DNA of 64,000 bases from Syntrophales bacterium (GTDB lineage Bacteria; Desulfobacterota; Syntrophia; Syntrophales; UBA5619), in contig JALNYO010000003.1 in the NCBI GenBank assembly GCA_023229765.1, forward strand, positions 62,001-126,000, read 5' to 3'. Under the pieces are notes generated by a model, which saw nothing but the letters and a program-made list of their open reading frames with translations, ran no database searches and was not told the origin of the DNA. Of this stretch, positions 26,248 to 35,105 are shown in pieces; position 1 is the first letter of the stretch, and each line of letters starts with the position of its first letter. A program made the translations under genes and the position numbers.

Positions 26248-26556
26248 ATGAATATCCATTTGGTTGAACCGTTGAACCACTTTGTAAAGCTGAATGACAA
26301 CGTATGGGAAAGCGGTTCGTGGGGAGTGGCTGATGATCAAGCGAAAAAATTGGTTGGCGGCAAAATCTATTTTCACAAAAAGCGTCAGGATCCATCGTTT
26401 TATGGAGGAACAATACTCGGATACAGGATTCAGCCGGATGGCGAATATCAGGGAAAGATTGTCTTCCAGCTCCAGCATAGCCAGTCATGCAGAAATGTCA
26501 GAACTGGTAAATCAGGTTGGAGCAAGGGCATAAAGATCATGGAGATTGAGCAGTAG
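26248..26556 (+). CDS. Hypothetical protein of 102 residues
   Basis: I do not recognise this protein. The start at ATG 26248 is set by a strong GAAGGAGGG ribosome site with 5-base spacing; an upstream in-frame start at 26191 overlaps the terminator and is unlikely. It is a soluble-looking, mixed beta-rich sequence with many aromatic and lysine residues (HFVKLNDNVWESGSWGVADD; GGTILGYRI) and no membrane segment or signal peptide. It sits after the switch-like leader and is convergent with the peptidase gene. The composition is more AT-rich than the surrounding genes. Confidence 0.6.
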   Translation: MNIHLVEPLNHFVKLNDNVWESGSWGVADDQAKKLVGGKIYFHKKRQDPSFYGGTILGYRIQPDGEYQGKIVFQLQHSQSCRNVRTGKSGWSKGIKIMEIEQ

Positions 26557-26575
26557 CCGCAATCCGGCTCGTTGC

Positions 26576-27505
26576 TCAGCCGCTGGGAGGCCACTCTTCT
26601 GATTCCTCTTCCGTCTCCATTTCTTTCAGGCGCAGTTTTGCCTGTCGCTTTTTCCGTGCGTACCCGTAAACGAAGATGAGCGCCGCAATGAACCAGAACG
26701 TCGAAACGCTCGTGATGATCGGGATCCAGGAGACGCGGAGCTTCAGATAGACTAACCAATGTTCCTCCAGAGCGGCGATGTTCATTCCGGTCCCCCGCCG
26801 GAGCGCCCCCTCGAGATCCCCGTAACGGGTGTAGTCCCGGATCAGCCGCTGGAAGGCCTCCTGCCCCAACTTGTTGATGAGAAAGGAGACAAACATGAAG
26901 CCCTCTGCATAGGCCAGCTCTGCCGGCTCCTGCTCAGAGGGGAACGACAGGGTGAGAACACGCAACGGTATGAGCCGGCCCATCAGGGCGGCCCTTGTCA
27001 GGATGGAGGTCCGGGAAAAGGTCCACTCCCGCGCCTCGTACATCGCCAGCCCCTCGTTCAGCCACGTCGGAACAGTCACCCCCGCGAGGGCTCGCCCCAG
27101 CGCTATGTGGCTAAACTCGTGGGCAAAGACAGCGACGACGTCGCTCCTGCTCCCCTTGATTGCCCGAGGGGAAAGCAGGACAATGACATTCTCCGCGGAA
27201 TAGGCAACCCCAATGCTCCAGAGCGGAACCGAGGTCCCACCCGGCTGGACTTCCCGAAATGTTTCCAGCGTAGGGCAGAGACGTATCTCCGTCTTTTCAG
27301 TAAAATCCATGCCGATATCAGCGATGACCCTCTCCCGGATTCGGAGGGATTCGCGCTTCAGCTTCCCAGCAAGCCCTTCGTCGCCCGCCGTGTAACGGAT
27401 GACGAAATGGCTGTTTTCCATGCGGAGTTCCTCCTTGAAGCCTGCATCTGCAACGGGAACGAACATGAGAAGGAAGAGGATGATAGACGGTAAGGTTTTT
27501 CTCAT
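26576..27505 (-). CDS. Exported or membrane-anchored zinc peptidase of the MA-like (gluzincin) type
   Basis: From the preferred ATG at 27505 the protein has 309 residues; a GTG at 27523 would add six. A signal peptide (LFLLMFVPVADA) is followed by a peptidase-MA-like domain with the zinc-binding HEFSH motif and, 20 or so residues on, the downstream glutamate in WLNEGLAMYEA. A membrane helix near the C terminus (WFIAALIFVYGYA) and a charged tail anchor it to the inner membrane with the catalytic domain outside. The substrate is unknown. Two terminators separate it from the upstream tRNA gene. Confidence 0.78.
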   Translation of the reverse strand: MRKTLPSIILFLLMFVPVADAGFKEELRMENSHFVIRYTAGDEGLAGKLKRESLRIRERVIADIGMDFTEKTEIRLCPTLETFREVQPGGTSVPLWSIGVAYSAENVIVLLSPRAIKGSRSDVVAVFAHEFSHIALGRALAGVTVPTWLNEGLAMYEAREWTFSRTSILTRAALMGRLIPLRVLTLSFPSEQEPAELAYAEGFMFVSFLINKLGQEAFQRLIRDYTRYGDLEGALRRGTGMNIAALEEHWLVYLKLRVSWIPIITSVSTFWFIAALIFVYGYARKKRQAKLRLKEMETEEESEEWPPSG

Positions 27506-27531
27506 GTCAGGGCCTGCCCTCACTAATGGAT

Positions 27532-27563
27532 AAAAAAACCCCCAGAGATGGCAGCTCTGAGGG
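27532..27563 (-). terminator. Intrinsic terminator
   Basis: Read on the minus strand, CCCTCAGAG pairs with CTCTGGGGG around a 7-base loop, followed by an uninterrupted run of seven T. It lies downstream of the tRNA-Glu gene and its own terminator, and upstream of the peptidase gene. Confidence 0.8.
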
Positions 27564-27592
27564 CGTTTTGTGTCCGGACTTGCGTCCGGGTG

Positions 27593-27624
27593 AAAAAGGT
27601 GAGGGGTTATGTTTATAACCCCTC
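27593..27624 (-). terminator. Intrinsic terminator of tRNA-Glu
   Basis: A perfect 10-bp stem (GAGGGGTTAT/ATAACCCCTC, 27601-27624) with a 4-base loop, followed on the minus strand by ACCTTTTT. It begins 9 bases after the tRNA CCA end. A further hairpin, CCGGAC-TTGC-GTCCGG (27574-27589), lies between it and the second terminator. Confidence 0.75.
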
Positions 27625-27632
27625 GTACATAT

Positions 27633-27708
27633 TGGCGTCCCCACGGGGATTCGAACCCCGGTTACCGGCGTGAAAGGCTGATGTCCTAGGCCTCTAGACG
27701 ATGGGGAC
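27633..27708 (-). tRNA. tRNA-Glu (anticodon TTC)
   Basis: A 76-base tRNA including an encoded CCA. The acceptor stem pairs GTCCCCA with TGGGGAC, the T arm contains GGTTCGAATCC, and the anticodon loop CTTTCAC places TTC at the anticodon. It is transcribed leftward about 100 bases after the helicase gene ends, and is followed at once by a strong terminator. Confidence 0.97.
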
Positions 27709-27808
27709 AATCTATGTTTATCGGCTTGGTCTTATTAATCCGACTATCCGCAGCCGTCCGGAAAGCGGGGCTTATACAATGCAGTTCAGGGAGATGTCAA
27801 GTGACAAA

Positions 27809-29899
27809 TTAAAAAATCACCGGTTCGCGGAGGATTGCCTCCCTTGCCCCCGCTGCGAGCGCCGCGATTTCCGGGTGCGTATCGCGCAGCGACATCAACT
27901 GCCGGAGGTTGTCGGCTGTCCGCAGGATCAGCATCGCCAGGTCTCCTTCGGCGATCCCCGTTCTCTTGACTATTCTGTCCCAAGCGCCGCCCATTGCCCA
28001 TTCATAGATGATCACCGCCGGCCAGAGCGTCAGCGTAGATACAGGAAAATCGCGATCCTTCAGACGTTCCGAGAGGGGCGAAACGGCCTTGAAAACACGG
28101 TTGCAGGCGCGGGTCAGCCGGCCGGGGAGGTCCTTTTTTATTAACGTTGCCTCCTGATCGCCATCATAGACGAACGGGGCGATGGTGGCGGCAAAGAGAT
28201 ACACGTCGTTCCGCGGCAGGACGCCCTGTCTCAGGCATTCGGCGATCAAGAGCGGTTGGTCGAGCCGCAATTTGGAGGCCCAGATTCCGTTTTCGGTCAG
28301 GCGCTCATCGCCGCCGACGAACCCTTCATCCTTAAGCAGCTTCAGGTGGCGCTGGAAGTCGCTCCAGAGATCAGGTTGCTCGCCTTGTTCTTTTCTCCCC
28401 TGTTTCCGTTGATACGCAGCGAAGGAGTGAGAAAAGATATTGCGAATGTCCTCAGGCGTCTGGGAAAGCAGCAGATTCAGAGCCATCGAGAAGTCACTGC
28501 GCAACTGGCTTGCGATTGCCTCCGGTTCGCGGGAGAGCAGCTTGCGCACGTGGATCATGTCCATGAAGCGTCCGGGAATGGTCAGCATGAAGCCGATTCG
28601 ATCCTGGCCGCGCCTTCCGGCCCGCCCGGTCATCTGGTGAAATTCCGTGCCGCTCAGCGGGGAAAACTCACTGCCGTTGAAGAGGTCAGAGTTCAGAAGG
28701 ACAATCGTCCGGGCGGGGAAATTTACCCCTGCGGCGACCGTTGAGGTCGCAAAAATCGCCCGCAGGTGACCGTTTTTCATCATTGTTTCGACAAAAAATT
28801 TCCAGGCGGGGAGCTGTCCGCCATGATGGGCGGCGACGCGGGCCGTTTTGAGCTCATGGAGCTGCCGATGGTTCTGAAGGTAGGGAGCGCCCTCAAGACT
28901 GGCGGCGAGGTCGCGCTGAAAACCATCGGACGAGTCGGTCGCGGGTGAACACATTGCGAGGGCGGCGTCACATTCGGAACGTGATTTAAGGAAAAAAATC
29001 GCCGGCAGCAGATGGTGATGTTCGAGCACCTCCAGAATCTCGCCAAAACTCGGCAGACCCCGCTCCAAACGTCCATGGCGCTGGTTGACGAATTCATCGA
29101 TCTTGGCGAAAAGGCGATTTCCCTCGACCAGCGGCATCAGGCGGCCGGAGGGGTGCAGAAAAAGGGGATAGAGCGGAACCGGCCGCTTGACCTCCCGGAT
29201 CACGCGACAGGGTTTGTTTCTGATGGAGGACAGCCAGCCGGCTATTTCTTCAGCGTTGCCGATCGTTGCCGAAAGCAATAACAGGTTGATGCGCGCCGGA
29301 AGGTAGATCATGATCTCTTCCCAGACGACCCCCCGGTCGCGATCGCCGAGGAAATGGGCCTCATCGAGGATGACGAGGTCGAAATTCAGGGCCTTCCCGC
29401 TGTGCATTGCGTCGTAGAGCTGGTTGCGCAGTATTTCGGTGGTGCCGACAATAACGGGGGCGGCGGTATTTTCTTTGGTATCGCCGGTTACGATCCCGAC
29501 GTTTTCCATTCCGAAAAGCTCACCGAATTCCACCCATTTGGAATTGCTGAGCGCCTTCAAAGGGGAGGCGTACCAGGAGCGGCTGCCGCTTGCGAACACG
29601 GCGCGCATCGCCTCGGTGGCGATCCATGTTTTTCCGGAGCCGGTCGGGGCGGTAACGAGGCAGTCCGCCTCCCGGATCGCCTCGACTGCCTCCAGTTGAA
29701 AGGGGTCGGGGCGGAATTCGGCGGCAGGGGGCTTGCCTATTTTGGCAAAGATAGGTTTCAAAAGCGGCTCTGCCTCCGGTTTCATCCGGAGATGCGGCCT
29801 TTCATGGCCCAAACGTCGGGAGGACTCTTCCCGACGTTTTCTGGAGTGAAAAACCGGCTTTTTTTGCGGGGTGTTTCTGTTGTCTGTTTTTGGGGGCAT
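27809..29899 (-). CDS. DEAD/DEAH-box helicase, Ski2-like superfamily 2
   Basis: A 696-residue superfamily 2 helicase. Motif I is TAPTGSGKT near residue 85, motif Ia SPLKALSNSK, motif II LDEAHF, motif III LLSATIG, motif V GVNFPARTIVLLNSD and motif VI HQMTGRAGRRG, the GRAGRRG form being typical of the Ski2/Mtr4 group. The N-terminal 40 residues are basic and probably disordered. Ski2-like proteins unwind RNA or DNA; the role of this bacterial branch is not established. It is preceded by a GAF gene 25 bases upstream and by exonuclease III, giving a possible nucleic-acid-maintenance operon. Confidence 0.9.
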   Translation of the reverse strand: MPPKTDNRNTPQKKPVFHSRKRREESSRRLGHERPHLRMKPEAEPLLKPIFAKIGKPPAAEFRPDPFQLEAVEAIREADCLVTAPTGSGKTWIATEAMRAVFASGSRSWYASPLKALSNSKWVEFGELFGMENVGIVTGDTKENTAAPVIVGTTEILRNQLYDAMHSGKALNFDLVILDEAHFLGDRDRGVVWEEIMIYLPARINLLLLSATIGNAEEIAGWLSSIRNKPCRVIREVKRPVPLYPLFLHPSGRLMPLVEGNRLFAKIDEFVNQRHGRLERGLPSFGEILEVLEHHHLLPAIFFLKSRSECDAALAMCSPATDSSDGFQRDLAASLEGAPYLQNHRQLHELKTARVAAHHGGQLPAWKFFVETMMKNGHLRAIFATSTVAAGVNFPARTIVLLNSDLFNGSEFSPLSGTEFHQMTGRAGRRGQDRIGFMLTIPGRFMDMIHVRKLLSREPEAIASQLRSDFSMALNLLLSQTPEDIRNIFSHSFAAYQRKQGRKEQGEQPDLWSDFQRHLKLLKDEGFVGGDERLTENGIWASKLRLDQPLLIAECLRQGVLPRNDVYLFAATIAPFVYDGDQEATLIKKDLPGRLTRACNRVFKAVSPLSERLKDRDFPVSTLTLWPAVIIYEWAMGGAWDRIVKRTGIAEGDLAMLILRTADNLRQLMSLRDTHPEIAALAAGAREAILREPVIF

Positions 29900-29924
29900 T
29901 TAGTTTCCTGGGATTGAAGTCCAT

Positions 29925-30440
29925 TTACCGCATGAGGAGTTCGGAAAGCCGCTGTGAAAATACGGCCATAAGATGTTCGAGCATTGTGGTATCCATGCCG
30001 GGACGGTAGCGTTCCGGGGACGGATCCCCGTGGTTGATGCTTCCGATTGTATAGCCGTGCAAATTGATCGGCGCCACGGCGATGGAGCGGATGATGAACT
30101 TCAACTTGGGCGGCATCAGGCGATAGAAGGCCTTGACATCGACAAAGGCCAAGAGAGGGGTGGGGCCCTCCGGACAGAGCTCGGAAAAAGACGCCTGTTC
30201 GATCACGTTCAGGCGGTCTTTCAGCGCGGGTTCGTTATTCAGGGCATAGACGATCGGCCAGGTTTCGGGGAGGCGCAAAAGCGATATCCAGACGGCCGGT
30301 ATGTCGAAGGCCTCGGCGCTGTCAAAAACCAGTTTCGCGAAGAGCTCCCCGATCCCTTCACAGGCAACGATATCCTTCTCCAATTTACTGAATTTGATGG
30401 CTATTTCGTTGTTTATATTCAGGATATCAATATTGTCCAT
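29925..30440 (-). CDS. GAF-fold protein resembling DUF484
   Basis: The 171-residue soluble protein has a helical N-terminal part (residues 1-40) followed by a GAF-like region. The C-terminal stretch GSINHGDPSPERYRPGMDTTMLEHL resembles the end of DUF484/GAF domains, in which a short loop binds a ligand. It is tucked between exonuclease III (9 bases upstream) and the helicase (25 bases downstream), all on one strand. Ligand and function are unknown. Confidence 0.6.
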   Translation of the reverse strand: MDNIDILNINNEIAIKFSKLEKDIVACEGIGELFAKLVFDSAEAFDIPAVWISLLRLPETWPIVYALNNEPALKDRLNVIEQASFSELCPEGPTPLLAFVDVKAFYRLMPPKLKFIIRSIAVAPINLHGYTIGSINHGDPSPERYRPGMDTTMLEHLMAVFSQRLSELLMR

Positions 30441-30449
30441 TAGCCGTTC

Positions 30450-31238
30450 CTATGTTTTTGCAAATTCCGCCACCAGGATCGTGTGGTCGGAGGGTTTTTC
30501 GGCGGTGCGGGGACTCAGGTCTATCTCACAGGAAAGTGAACGGGCGGCAAGCGGCGAGGTAGCGAGAATTTGGTCTATCCGCCAGCCCAGACCGCGTTGC
30601 ACTGCGTTCGGGACCCGATAATCGAAGAAGGTGTAGCGGCCCGCCTCGCCGGGATGATGTCGTCTGTAAATGTCTTCCAGTCCCCACGACCGGACGGCGC
30701 CGTACGCCTCCCATACCTCGGGGGTGAAGCAGACATGGCCGAGAAGCCGCTTGGGATCGTGAACGTCGATATCCTCAGGGGCAACGTTCAAATCGCCGCA
30801 CCAGAGAAGCGGAGTATCCGGCGACCAGCGATGGTTAAAAAAAATCCCCAGCCGTTTGAACCATTCCAGCTTGTAGCGGAAATGGACGGATTCCTTTTCC
30901 CGGCCCTGCGGGACGTAGGAATTTACGACGACAATCCCGGAAAAGCGGGCGGCGACCAGCCGGTCGTCGTCCGGGGGGCCGTCATCGCCAAGGCCATGAA
31001 TGACCTCGACGGGTGAGATTCGGGAGGCGATAGCCACGCCATTGTACCTTTTTGCGCCCCGGAAGACCACCTGGTATCCGGCCTCCTCAAAGGCGGAAAC
31101 GGGAAACTGGCTGTCCTCCACCTTCGTTTCCTGCATGCACAAGACGTCGGGAGAATTTCCCCGGAGCCACGGAATGACAATGTGCAGACGGCTCCTGATG
31201 GAATTAACGTTGTAGGTGGCGACCTTAAAGGATCCCAT
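30450..31238 (-). CDS. Exodeoxyribonuclease III family AP endonuclease
   Basis: The 262-residue protein belongs to the ExoA/XthA family of magnesium-dependent nucleases that cut at abasic sites and trim 3' ends in base-excision repair. Family residues are visible in order: ATYNVNSIRSR (Asn), MQETKVED (Glu), NSYVPQG (Tyr), CGDLNVAPEDIDVHDP (Asp and Asn), and the C-terminal SDHTILV with the catalytic His. Length is standard. Gene order suggests joint expression with the GAF protein and helicase. Confidence 0.95.
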   Translation of the reverse strand: MGSFKVATYNVNSIRSRLHIVIPWLRGNSPDVLCMQETKVEDSQFPVSAFEEAGYQVVFRGAKRYNGVAIASRISPVEVIHGLGDDGPPDDDRLVAARFSGIVVVNSYVPQGREKESVHFRYKLEWFKRLGIFFNHRWSPDTPLLWCGDLNVAPEDIDVHDPKRLLGHVCFTPEVWEAYGAVRSWGLEDIYRRHHPGEAGRYTFFDYRVPNAVQRGLGWRIDQILATSPLAARSLSCEIDLSPRTAEKPSDHTILVAEFAKT

Positions 31239-31253
31239 TGTATTGTTCTTTCC

Positions 31254-32081
31254 TTATCTCAACCAGGAAGGCAGTTTATCGTCTGCGAGGCCGGCAAAGC
31301 TGCACTTTATGCCGCAATCCTTGCAGGCCCCCTTGACGGCCGCGAGCGGCGGCTCTCCTTTGATGCCGCTGATGAACTCCATGCAGGCGTTTACGTCATC
31401 ATCGGCCCCTTCGACAATCAGCGTAATGGCGCCTTCTGATCCCCCCCATCCGCCGGCTGCAAAAGGAATCGCCTCGACGCCGAAGAGAGACTCGAGCGCT
31501 TCGATTTCGGTAAAGATGCGACCGTCGGAGACGCAGGCCATGCCGACAACGGCGCCTATGGATTTATCCAGGTTCAGCGTTCCTCCGTATTTGGCCGCTT
31601 CGGGCACCGAGGGGATAAGCTTCTCCAGGCCGACCGGGTAGATCGTTTCCACACCCATCGCCTTCAGCGCCATGTAAAACTGTCCCATCGTCCCGCCTCC
31701 CTTGCCCGCCATCGCAACGCCGACATTCCCGTAGGGATCGACTGCATTGGCCCCTTTCAAGAGGAGATCGCCGGGGGTCATCTTTTCTATAACGGCGCCC
31801 GGGTCCACGTTCAGTATTTCACCTTTATGAAAGACGACGGGTTTTGTTCGCAGCCCCTGTCCCAGAACGCAAAGCACCCCCTTTATAACCATCCCTGCCG
31901 CGTATCTTTCCTTTTCGATTTTTTCTCCGAGCAGTTCTTCGAGGATGAAGGCGTTTGTCGAACCGCGGGAGACAACAAGATACCCGTTTTCTTTCGCCTG
32001 CTGAATTTCCGGCAGAGCTGCAACCGCCTTGCCGATCAGCCTTTTTGCTTCCGAAGATGTTAATGTGAAGAGAGCCTGCAT
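31254..32081 (-). CDS. Conserved-looking hypothetical protein (275 residues)
   Basis: I do not recognise the family. The sequence is a soluble alpha/beta protein: a short helical start, then SRGSTNAFILEELLG, a glycine-rich GANAVDPYGNVGVAMAGKGGG segment near residue 112 that could form a nucleotide or CoA site, and a C-terminal cysteine cluster (CKDCGIKC). The general look recalls the NagB/CoA-transferase-like fold, but that is weak. It starts behind an AAGGAGG ribosome site, precedes exonuclease III by 15 bases and is probably the first gene of that operon. Confidence 0.65.
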   Translation of the reverse strand: MQALFTLTSSEAKRLIGKAVAALPEIQQAKENGYLVVSRGSTNAFILEELLGEKIEKERYAAGMVIKGVLCVLGQGLRTKPVVFHKGEILNVDPGAVIEKMTPGDLLLKGANAVDPYGNVGVAMAGKGGGTMGQFYMALKAMGVETIYPVGLEKLIPSVPEAAKYGGTLNLDKSIGAVVGMACVSDGRIFTEIEALESLFGVEAIPFAAGGWGGSEGAITLIVEGADDDVNACMEFISGIKGEPPLAAVKGACKDCGIKCSFAGLADDKLPSWLR

Positions 32082-32257
32082 GTCTTTCTATCCTCCTTGT
32101 TATTTATCGGCGACCTACGCCCATGGGGGTGGTCATTGATCGGTGAGTGCCTTTTGTGAAGTTACTCGATAACCTTGTCTGATTTCTATACGTCTTGTTG
32201 TGCTATGTCAATGACTTTCAAAATCTTAGCCCGTCTGAAGCTCAGCCTGCCTAAAAA

Positions 32258-33139
32258 TTATGCCTTTAACCGGGGCATGTTTGTCAGATAAACGCCCCCT
32301 ATGACCAGAGCGGCGCCTGCGACTATTGAAAGATTAACGCGCTCTCCAAGGAGCAGCCAGCCGAGAAAGACCCCGCTCACCGGAACGAGATTGATAAAAA
32401 CGGAGGCGCGGGCAGCGCCGATTGCCGCTATCCCTTCGTAGTACCAGTAAAATCCGATAACCGTGCCGAAGAAGGCAAGATAGAGAAGCGCCGACCAATC
32501 GCTCATGCTGAATCCGCCTATTCTTTCTGTCAGGTTTTCCCTAAGAGCCATTGGAAATAAGGCCGCGGCGCCGATTGCGCAGGAATAGAGAACCGCGGCG
32601 AAGGGGGCCAAATCCTTCATGATGGCCTTGCCGATCAGCGAGTAGGCTACCCAACTGATGACGCATCCCATGATAAACAATTCACCGCGGCCAATGCCCC
32701 CGGAAAACAGGGAGAGGGGATTGCCCCGGGAGACAACCAGTATTACCCCGGATATGCATAAAAAGGCCCCGGCGATTTTGGCGGTGTGCAGCCTTTCATG
32801 AAAAAACAGGTCTGATAAAAGGGAAATCAGCACAGGGTTTATCGCCACAATCAACGACGCCCGCCCGGCGGTTATTGTCTGCAGGCCGCTGAAGAAAAAG
32901 ACATTGTAGGCAAAGACCCCCGTCATTCCGAGGAGTACGGCGGGAAACACCTGATGTTTCTCCAGACGGGGGAGGCGCCCTTCTTTGAGCAGCGCTGCCA
33001 ATGCAAGAAATAGGGATGCCGCTGCAAAGCGCACAAACGATCCGGTAAACGGTCCAATATGGCCCGAGACAGCCCTTGCCGCAACAAATGTTCCCCCCCA
33101 GAAAATCGCGGTCAGGATGAGCTTGAGATAGATGATCAT
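32258..33139 (-). CDS. EamA/DMT superfamily transporter
   Basis: A 293-residue membrane protein with ten predicted helices arranged as two EamA repeats; the GGTFVAARAVSG start and the repeat ends (VAINPVLISLLSDLFFHERL and NLVPVSGVFLGWLLLGE) are characteristic of drug/metabolite exporters of the RhaT/EamA type. The transported metabolite cannot be told. It is separated from neighbours by 176 and 241 bases, so it is probably transcribed alone. No terminator was recognised. Confidence 0.9.
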   Translation of the reverse strand: MIIYLKLILTAIFWGGTFVAARAVSGHIGPFTGSFVRFAAASLFLALAALLKEGRLPRLEKHQVFPAVLLGMTGVFAYNVFFFSGLQTITAGRASLIVAINPVLISLLSDLFFHERLHTAKIAGAFLCISGVILVVSRGNPLSLFSGGIGRGELFIMGCVISWVAYSLIGKAIMKDLAPFAAVLYSCAIGAAALFPMALRENLTERIGGFSMSDWSALLYLAFFGTVIGFYWYYEGIAAIGAARASVFINLVPVSGVFLGWLLLGERVNLSIVAGAALVIGGVYLTNMPRLKA

Positions 33140-33380
33140 GGGAAATTATACCTTCCTTATACAGTCTGCTTCTCACTGGTTGCGCTGCCTGCGGTCAGCG
33201 CGGCGTTCGCATTGGCTTTCAACCCTTTCCCCAGGCAATTTTAGCCCCCGGTCGGGAAGCGCAGGCGCCTGCGGCATTTGAGTTCTTTATGAAAACCCGG
33301 AAGTTGTCAAGAAAAACATCACTTTTGCAATTGCCGTCAATATCGTTGAAAAAGGAGGCCCTTGATGTTAAAAGGGTTCC

Positions 33381-34310
33381 GTGGAAAAAGGCGGCTTTGG
33401 GCGTATCTCGCGGGAAAATCGGGGGCAAGTGGCAATGAGGGGCTTTTCTTGGCAGGTAAGTTGGTCATTTCTGAAGACCGCCGGCTGGAACCTTTTGCTG
33501 ATGGCGGCAGGCGGCATTCTTTGCGGCATTGCGATCAACGGGATACTGATTCCCCGCGGTTTTGTCAGCGGCGGCGTGGTGGGTTTTTCGATCCTGAGCC
33601 ACTACCTCTGGCCGGTTTTATCGGTAGCCGTGATCTATTTTCTGCTGAATATTCCCCTGTTCATAGCCGGCTGGTTCTTTGTCAACCGCCGGTTTTTTCT
33701 CTACAGCATAATCGGGATGATTATCTTCACGACAGCCGTTTCTCTCGTTCAAATCTCGGTTCCGGTCTATGACAAACTGCTTGCCGCGTTGCTTGCCGGG
33801 CTGATTCAGGGCCTTGGTTCCGGGATTATCCTGAAATCACAGGGATCAGCCGGCGGCACGGACATCCTGTCGGTCATTCTTCACAACCGCTTTTCCATCC
33901 GCCTGGGAACGACCATTCTGGGCTTCAACTCTCTTATTCTGGGCGCTGCCGCGTTTTTCTTCTCCCTCGAAGACGCGCTGTACACAATGATTTATCTGTA
34001 TGTGACGACGAAGATTGTCGACCTCGTTGTTACCGGTTTGAGCCAGAGAAAGGCGGTTTTTATCGTTACGCCGTGCTGGGAGAAGGTAGAATCCCGAATC
34101 CTGGCGGAAATCGGGCGGGGAATTACCATTCTGCACGGTCAGGGGGCGTATTCGGAAAAGGAAAAGAGGATCCTCTACACGGTTGTTACCTTTCAGGAGC
34201 TATCCGTTCTGAAGAACATAGTCCGGGAGGAGGATGCTGAAGCCTTTGTCGTTATTTCCGATACCGCGGAGGTCATGGGAAACCGCATCGGCAATCAGGC
34301 GCACTGGTGA
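33381..34310 (+). CDS. YitT family membrane protein with C-terminal DUF2179 domain
   Basis: The 309-residue protein has about five membrane helices in the YitT/DUF161 pattern (GGILCGIAINGILIPRGFVS, GSGIILKSQGSAGGTDILSV) followed by a cytoplasmic DUF2179 domain (VTPCWEKVESRILAEIGRGI and following). The function of the family is unknown, though transport is often suggested. The longest frame starts at a GTG (33381) behind AAAAGGG; an ATG at 33435 behind GGGGGC is equally plausible and would give 291 residues. Confidence 0.85.
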   Translation: MEKGGFGRISRENRGQVAMRGFSWQVSWSFLKTAGWNLLLMAAGGILCGIAINGILIPRGFVSGGVVGFSILSHYLWPVLSVAVIYFLLNIPLFIAGWFFVNRRFFLYSIIGMIIFTTAVSLVQISVPVYDKLLAALLAGLIQGLGSGIILKSQGSAGGTDILSVILHNRFSIRLGTTILGFNSLILGAAAFFFSLEDALYTMIYLYVTTKIVDLVVTGLSQRKAVFIVTPCWEKVESRILAEIGRGITILHGQGAYSEKEKRILYTVVTFQELSVLKNIVREEDAEAFVVISDTAEVMGNRIGNQAHW

Positions 34311-34413
34311 CGGGCGCGCGTAATTTCTTGATTTATTGTGAATGATATGACGATACTAGTAAAATGAGTTAATAGAAATTGATCGGCGCTCTCAGAATAC
34401 AGGAAGGCATTCT

Positions 34414-35088
34414 ATGATGTTCAAAATACCCTACTACGCCCAAACCGCTGAATTCACCTGCGGCCCCGCCTGTGTGCTGATGATTTTAAAGCATTTTGAC
34501 CCCCATCTGAAGCTGAACCGCTCCCTGGAGTTTGAGGTGTGGCGACAGTGCAACATGATAGGAGTAAGAGGCGCCGACCCTTTCGGGATGAGCGTCCCGC
34601 TGCTGGATGCCGGTTATCAGGTACACCTCGCGACGCAAAGCAGGCGGATGATCGACGCTGATTTGTGGAGACGACGGCTGCAGGAAAGTGAATTTACACC
34701 GGAAGAGGAGGAATTGGCAGTTTTCGGGATTGCCGAGAACAAGAAACGCGCCCTGGGCCGCGGCCTGACCGTGGAGCAGGGGCGATTGACGGTTGAACGG
34801 GTTGCCCGGTACTGCAGCGAAGGTTTAATCCCGGTAGCACTGGTTCACATGGGGGTGGTGCATCAGTTGGATATTCCTCATTGGGTTGTGGTGACGGATA
34901 TCGGAGATGCTCGGGTAGTCTTAAATGACCCGTATCCTCCCAAGGGGGGAAAGGGCATTGTCGTGAGTCGGGAGGAGTTCCAAAAGATGCTCGATGATGT
35001 CGGAACCAGGATCGGGATGAGCCCCTCTGTTATCCTTATCAGAAAATGCAGGCCGGGGCAGGAATCTGCGGACAGAATGTCAGAATAG
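34414..35088 (+). CDS. Peptidase C39-like family protein
   Basis: The 224-residue protein has the papain-like C39 core: the catalytic cysteine is Cys16 in EFTCGPACVLMIL, and the histidine is in IPHWVVVTD near residue 155, followed by NDPYPP. It lacks a signal peptide and an ABC transporter domain, so it is not a bacteriocin exporter; stand-alone C39-like proteins of this type (DUF3335-like) have no settled substrate. The start follows an AGGAAGG ribosome site. It lies 100 bases after yitT and converges on the desulfurase gene with 17 bases between stops. Confidence 0.8.
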   Translation: MMFKIPYYAQTAEFTCGPACVLMILKHFDPHLKLNRSLEFEVWRQCNMIGVRGADPFGMSVPLLDAGYQVHLATQSRRMIDADLWRRRLQESEFTPEEEELAVFGIAENKKRALGRGLTVEQGRLTVERVARYCSEGLIPVALVHMGVVHQLDIPHWVVVTDIGDARVVLNDPYPPKGGKGIVVSREEFQKMLDDVGTRIGMSPSVILIRKCRPGQESADRMSE

Positions 35089-35105
35089 CTGCCTTTCTCC
35101 ATTGA

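Noticed and set aside
34414..35088. C39-like peptidase as part of a bacteriocin export system
   Set aside because: There is no ABC transporter or small precursor gene nearby and the protein lacks membrane and ATPase domains.
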